Origin: an uncultured Collinsella sp.
GTDB taxonomy: Bacteria > Actinomycetota > Coriobacteriia > Coriobacteriales > Coriobacteriaceae
Assembly: GCA_938036665.1 (NCBI GenBank)
Contig: CALHWR010000237.1
Span: forward strand, 1 to 18,686
Length of the DNA stretch: 18,686 nt
Direction of reading: 5' to 3'
In this document: positions 15,594-18,686 of the stretch, one piece after another
How positions within the stretch are numbered: position 1 is the stretch's first letter
Layout of the letters: each line of letters opens with the position of its first letter
The notes under the pieces: generated by a model
The model's database searches: none
Seen by the model: the letters and a program-made list of their open reading frames with translations, nothing else
What the model was told of the DNA's origin: nothing
Made by a program: the position numbers and the translations under genes

Positions 15594-16874
15594 ATGATTC
15601 GAGCTGCCCTGACGGTCGAAGAAGCTCTGGAGGGCATGAAGGCCCTGGAGCCCAAGATTAAAAACTATGCGCGCCTGGTTGTCCGCAAAGGCGTAAACGT
15701 CAAGCCCGGCCAGGAGGTTGTCGTTCAGTCTCCGGTCGAGTGCGCGCCTTTTGCCCGCGTGGTGGTCGCGGAGGCTTATGCCGCCGGCGCTGGCCACGTG
15801 ACGGTCATTTGGGCCGATGATGCCGTGACGAGGCTCACGTACGAGCATGTCGATAAAAGCTATTTTGAGCAGACGCCCGAGTGGAAGCGCCTGCAGTTGG
15901 ATTCCCTGGCCCAGGACGGCGCCTGCTTTATCTTTATTGAGGGTGCGGATCCTGCAGCCCTCAAGGGCATCGATCCAGCCAAGCCGGCCGCGGCATCCAA
16001 GGCGAGGAATACGCAGTGCAAAGTTTTCCGCCGTGGACTGGATTACAACATCAATCCGTGGTGCATCGCCGGCGCTCCGGTCGTGGCTTGGGCGCACGAG
16101 GTGTTCCCGGGAGACGCCGATGAGGTTGCAATCTATAAGCTATGGAATGCGATTCTGCACACCGCTCGTGCCGATGGCCAGGACCCGGAGAGCGACTGGG
16201 AGCTTCATGACGCGGCGTTCGAAAAGAACCTGCGTTTCCTGAACGACAATCGTTTTGACCGCCTGCATTACACCGCGGAAAATGGAACCGATCTGACGAT
16301 TGGCATGACGAAGGGTCACGAGTGGGCCGGCGGCAAGGGCAAGACGCCCGATGGACACCCCTTCTTCCCCAACATTCCCACCGAGGAAGTCTTCACCTCG
16401 CCTGATCGTATGCGCGCCGACGGTATCGTGTACTCGGCCATGCCGCTCATTCACCACGGTAACAAGGTCGACGATTTTTGGATTAAGTTCGAGGCCGGCC
16501 GCGTGGCGGACTACGATGCCCGCGTGGGCAAGGCGACGCTTGCGAGCATCATTGACACCGATGAAGGTGCCGCTCATCTGGGTGAGGTCGCGCTTATCTC
16601 CAAGAACACGCCGATCCGCGAAAGTGGCGTTCTGTTCTATGACACGCTCTATGATGAGAACGCCAGCTGCCATCTCGCGCTAGGTGTCGGTTTCCCCGAA
16701 TGTATCGAGGGTGGGTATGACATGTCCAAGGAAGAGCTCCTGGAGCATGGCGTTAACGTCTCGAGCACGCACGTCGATTTTATGATTGGCACGGACGACA
16801 TCGATATTACGGGCATTACGCCTGATGGACGTGAAGTTGTGATTTTCCAGAACGGCCAATGGAGTTGGGAATAG
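15594..16874 (+). CDS. M29-family metalloaminopeptidase (AmpS/PepS type)
   Basis: A cytoplasmic aminopeptidase of 426 residues that removes N-terminal amino acids from peptides using two metal ions. The M29 ligand set is visible in order: IPTEEVFTSP (E264/E265), HLGEVAL (E331), CHLALG (H360), and THVDFMIG (H393, D395). The N-terminal domain has LVVRKGVNVKPGQEVVVQSP, typical of the family, and EGTDLTIGM in this family's usual mid-region is represented by ENGTDLTIGMTKGH. Length fits AmpS/PepS (about 410). I chose ATG 15594 because GGAG lies 6 bases upstream; the ATG at 15582 lacks a site. The gene stands alone between the purC terminator and tRNA-Lys, whose promoter overlaps its last codons. 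Confidence 0.95.
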   Translation: MIRAALTVEEALEGMKALEPKIKNYARLVVRKGVNVKPGQEVVVQSPVECAPFARVVVAEAYAAGAGHVTVIWADDAVTRLTYEHVDKSYFEQTPEWKRLQLDSLAQDGACFIFIEGADPAALKGIDPAKPAAASKARNTQCKVFRRGLDYNINPWCIAGAPVVAWAHEVFPGDADEVAIYKLWNAILHTARADGQDPESDWELHDAAFEKNLRFLNDNRFDRLHYTAENGTDLTIGMTKGHEWAGGKGKTPDGHPFFPNIPTEEVFTSPDRMRADGIVYSAMPLIHHGNKVDDFWIKFEAGRVADYDARVGKATLASIIDTDEGAAHLGEVALISKNTPIRESGVLFYDTLYDENASCHLALGVGFPECIEGGYDMSKEELLEHGVNVSSTHVDFMIGTDDIDITGITPDGREVVIFQNGQWSWE

Positions 16875-16893
16875 TCCCAGACCGTGGTACAAT
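16865..16893 (+). promoter_or_regulatory. Promoter of tRNA-Lys
   Basis: TTGGGA (16865-16870), a 17-bp spacer, TACAAT (16888-16893). It overlaps the last codons and stop of the aminopeptidase gene. The tRNA begins 9 bases after the -10 box. Confidence 0.65.
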
Positions 16894-16902
16894 GCCACCC
16901 GC

Positions 16903-16978
16903 GGGCCGTTAGCTCAGCTGGCAGAGCAGGGGACTTTTAATCCCAAGGTCCAGGGTTCGAACCCCTGACGGCCCACCA
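16903..16978 (+). tRNA. tRNA-Lys (anticodon TTT)
   Basis: Acceptor arms GGGCCGT (16903-16909) and ACGGCCC (16968-16974) pair fully, followed by A and an encoded CCA. The D-arm contains TAGCTCAGCTGGCAGAGC. The anticodon loop CTTTTAA gives TTT, reading AAA and AAG. The T-arm is CAGGG-TTCGAAC-CCCTG. It has its own promoter and terminator. Bases 16959-16977 recur exactly at 17135-17153. Confidence 0.97.
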
Positions 16979-17046
16979 TAGAATGGAAAAGCGACTGGTG
17001 GATGCCGGCCGCTTTTTTGTTGCCGCGACGCGGGTTCGAACCCGAA
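16977..17046 (+). repeat. tRNA-downstream terminator module, copy A
   Basis: Begins CATAGAAT, includes the terminator hairpin and the shared TTTTTTGTTGCCGCG, and ends with CGGGTTCGAACCCGAA. A diverged copy without an adjacent tRNA lies at 18261-18329. The middle of the stem differs but pairing is kept. Confidence 0.78.
16988..17018 (+). terminator. Rho-independent terminator of tRNA-Lys
   Basis: AAAGCG and CGCTTT close the stem, CTGG/CCGG extends it past one mismatch, and TTTTTT follows. Confidence 0.8.
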
Positions 17047-17153
17047 AGGGCGCGGAGCTGAGTAAACGCGTGAGCGTTTGCCAGCGCAGCGCGCATGGCG
17101 CGAAGCGCCGCAGCGGCCGCCTGCGGCGCAGGCTGAACCCCTGACGGCCCACC
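17031..17153 (+). repeat. tRNA-Lys downstream element: T-arm palindrome, hairpins, tRNA 3'-end copy
   Basis: It starts CGGGTTCGAACCCG, then AAGGGCGCGGAGC. Hairpins follow: AAACGC-GTGA-GCGTTT (17064-17079), GGCGC-GAA-GCGCC (17097-17109) and a 9-bp stem GCGCCGCAG/CTGCGGCGC (17105-17129, alternative to the previous one). It ends with GAACCCCTGACGGCCCACC (17135-17153), identical to 19 nt of the tRNA-Lys 3' end. The order and several blocks match the tRNA-Gly element at 1551-1686. The traX-like gene begins 18 bases later. Confidence 0.75.
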
Positions 17154-17171
17154 CAAAGTAAGGAATACGAA

Positions 17172-17969
17172 ATGAAAACAAATAGATACGGAATTAGCGG
17201 CAGCACATTAAAGATAATAGCAGCCATTTCGATGGTTCTCGATCATGTAAGCAGGATCGTCCTGACCAATGGAATCATGACTCACGCATCGTACAGTCAG
17301 ATATCAGACGAACAGTGGGCGATTCTAAGCGAGGCTTCGGATGTGCTTCATGTTCTTGGCAGAATTGCATTTCCCTTATTTTGCTTTTTGATAGTTGAGG
17401 GATTTTTGCATACTCATGACTTAAAGAAGTACCTGCGAAATATGCTTGTCTTCGCAATCATTGCGGAGCCCATATACGATTTCGTCCAAACCGGGCAACT
17501 ATTTGACCTTCGGCAACAAAATGTTATGTGTGAGCTCCTGCTTTCCTTGGTCTTTTTGATTGTTCTGGAAAAGATACAAAGTCTTTCAAAACGGAAAAGA
17601 TACATCGCAGAAACTGCTCTGATTGTTTTGACAGCACTGGCAGCTGAATACACTAAACTAGATGGCGGTGTGTATGGCATTATGCTTGTGGCTGCATTCT
17701 ATTTATTCCACGACAGCAAGGCCAAGATGTTCTTTGCTGCAGTATGTGCAGTGCTCCTTTCGTCATGCCATATAGTTGGCGGCGGATTTGAGTTTGCTAC
17801 AGCTAATGTATTTAATCCTGATGTTGCTGCCGCGGTCGTTTCGTTGCTGCTTATCAATCTTTATAATGGTAAGCGAGGGCTGAAGCTCAAATATTTCTTC
17901 TACATTTTCTATCCGGCACATCTTGCTCTGCTTTATGGTGTCTCACTTATTGTTTTGAACTGTCTTTAA
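17172..17969 (+). CDS. traX: TraX-family multipass membrane protein
   Basis: A protein of 265 residues with several hydrophobic segments over most of its length. Family features include SGSTLKIIAAISMVLDHV near the N-terminus, LGRIAFPLFCFLIVEGFLHT at about 62-81, AEPIYDF, and YFFYIFYPAHL near the C-terminus. TraX was named for F-pilin N-acetylation, but most family members lie on bacterial chromosomes and have no proven acetylation or conjugation role. No other transfer gene is here, so the symbol reflects family only. AAGGA 8 bases upstream supports ATG 17172. Base composition is clearly lower in GC than its neighbours (22 of 60 in 17401-17460 against 36 of 60 in 16081-16140). It lies just after the tRNA-Lys 3'-end copy, which suggests it was acquired at that tRNA. 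Confidence 0.88.
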   Translation: MKTNRYGISGSTLKIIAAISMVLDHVSRIVLTNGIMTHASYSQISDEQWAILSEASDVLHVLGRIAFPLFCFLIVEGFLHTHDLKKYLRNMLVFAIIAEPIYDFVQTGQLFDLRQQNVMCELLLSLVFLIVLEKIQSLSKRKRYIAETALIVLTALAAEYTKLDGGVYGIMLVAAFYLFHDSKAKMFFAAVCAVLLSSCHIVGGGFEFATANVFNPDVAAAVVSLLLINLYNGKRGLKLKYFFYIFYPAHLALLYGVSLIVLNCL

Positions 17970-17991
17970 AAACCCTCAAACAAGTCTCTGA

Positions 17992-18255
17992 AAACGGAAA
18001 CAAATTGACTCTAAGACTGCTTGCGAATTTCCGGAAGACCTGAGAGATGCGAGGATAGGCAACGAGGGCTGCAGAGAGATGCTTCTCAGTTCTCTGGCGG
18101 ATCGCACGTATCTGTATGAGGATCACTTCCACACACTCATTAATAACAGTGATAAACACGGCAGATCCTCAAAACATGAGGCTGTGGAGGTCGAACGATG
18201 CTTCGAAAGCATGAATGGCAGCGAGAAAATGAGTTCGGAAGCGCCCTCTGGATGA
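17992..18255 (+). pseudogene. Possible gene remnant, 87-codon open frame without a proper start
   Basis: An unbroken frame lies between TGA at 17989 and TGA at 18253. It contains protein-like stretches such as CEFPEDLRDARIGNEG and LADRTYLYEDHFHTLI. No start with a ribosome binding site is visible, and ATG codons come only late. It may be the tail of a decayed mobile-element gene. I recognise no family. It could also be chance. Confidence 0.25.
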
Positions 18256-18260
18256 TCCAG

Positions 18261-18329
18261 CATAGAATAGAAAGCGATCGGCTCCGGCTGGTCGCTTTTT
18301 TGTTGCCGCGCCACGGGTTCGAACCCGAA
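18261..18329 (+). repeat. tRNA-downstream terminator module, copy B (no tRNA attached)
   Basis: Similar over its length to 16977-17046: CATAGAATAG, AAAGCG stem, TTTTTTGTTGCCGCG, then CGGGTTCGAACCCGAA. The bases upstream do not fold into a tRNA by eye. It may mark a lost tRNA gene or a moved copy of the module. Confidence 0.75.
18271..18301 (+). terminator. Rho-independent terminator in module copy B
   Basis: AAAGCGATCGGC pairs with GGCTGGTCGCTTT using G-U pairs, followed by TTTTTT. The upstream transcript is unknown; it could be read-through from the traX-like gene. Confidence 0.75.
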
Positions 18330-18590
18330 CTTCTCTATATATAAGAACGCTTGGCGAACAAAACCTGCCTTTTACCGACGGGAAACAAATAGCTGATGCT
18401 TTTGGAGTAAAGTGGCGCTCCAGAGATGACCGATGCCTTAACACCTATAAACCAGCTGGTCATCGCCAATATCAGAAGCCAATGCTTCAGTTTTAACCTC
18501 AGTGATGCGACTGAGGGACCTATTCATTTGTGAACAAAATATGGAGTGCGCGATTCCCGCCCCCGGCGCCCCTCCGGTCTGGCAATATAT
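18330..18590. other. Noncoding stretch with a possible second gene remnant
   Basis: No intact gene. A frame ending at TAA near 18496 reads FTDGKQIADAFGVKWRSRDD, which looks protein-like and continues open upstream into the terminator module without a start. It is too short and startless to call. I see no clear promoter in the remainder. Confidence 0.3.
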
Positions 18591-18686
18591 CTCCTTGCCG
18601 CGCGGCCCGGTCGGACCGGATCAGCCGCCAGGCGTGCACCTTGAGAACCGGATACTGCGAGGATGGACACATTCAGTGTCGCATCC
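18591..18686 (+). other. Probable rRNA operon leader at the window edge
   Basis: CACCTTGAGAACCGGATAC resembles the conserved TTGARAACT-type segment found before 16S rRNA or in rRNA spacers of Gram-positive bacteria. It is followed by a stem GGATG-GACAC/GTGTC-GCATCC that reaches the right edge, like an rRNA processing stem. The rRNA gene itself would lie beyond the window. Confidence 0.4.

Noticed and set aside
16909..17227. Minus-strand frames reading GRQGFEPWTLG across tRNA-Lys
   Set aside because: They are translations of the antisense of the tRNA and its downstream element, a well-known source of false small proteins.

Overview
The window looks like a chromosomal segment of a high-GC Gram-positive gut bacterium, most likely a Collinsella-type member of the Coriobacteriia (Actinomycetota). 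This is inference from GC-rich codon use, LAxTG-type cell-wall anchoring, a thioester adhesin, and the mix of purine, two-component and M29 peptidase genes. No rRNA lies inside the window to confirm it. Everything after about 1.4 kb reads on the + strand. Only the gene at the left edge is on the - strand.

Layout. 1-1123 (-): N-terminal part of a secreted thioester-domain adhesin with Cna-B-like domains, cut by the window edge. 1421-1495: tRNA-Gly(CCC) and its terminator, followed by a hairpin-rich element that repeats the tRNA 3' end twice. 1920-3263: purB. 3560-6910: a 1116-residue cell-wall surface protein (five C-terminal Ig-like BIG_2 modules, LANTG anchor). A run of nine G sits in its probable promoter spacer, and near-duplicate terminators flank the gene. 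6984-7191: a structured noncoding stretch ending in a strong terminator. 7221-9889: a translationally coupled pair, a membrane-tethered solute-binding protein and a GGDEF diguanylate cyclase. 10003-11477: a coupled pair, a TSCPD-domain protein and a Tat-exported lipoprotein. 11631-13931: an OmpR-type response regulator and its histidine kinase. The kinase carries a long inverted repeat near its 5' end. 14041-15504: purC and a small charged membrane protein. 15594-16874: an M29 aminopeptidase. 16903-16978: tRNA-Lys(TTT), followed by a second tRNA-3'-end repeat element. 17172-17969: a low-GC traX-like gene. 17970-18686: no intact gene. It holds gene-remnant-like reading frames, a third copy of the tRNA-downstream terminator module, and what looks like the leader of an rRNA operon at the right edge.

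How the parts relate. The housekeeping functions (AMP and AICAR synthesis, peptide turnover, two tRNAs) are interspersed with surface and signalling modules. These are two adhesin-like proteins, a ligand-sensing SBP/cyclic-di-GMP pair and a two-component system, which fits a host-associated organism adjusting its surface. The most unusual signal is the pair of structurally similar elements after both tRNA genes. Each starts with a T-arm-like palindrome (for tRNA-Gly an inverted T-arm), continues through several hairpins including the GCGAAGC mini-hairpin, and ends in an exact 18-19 nt copy of that tRNA's own 3' end.
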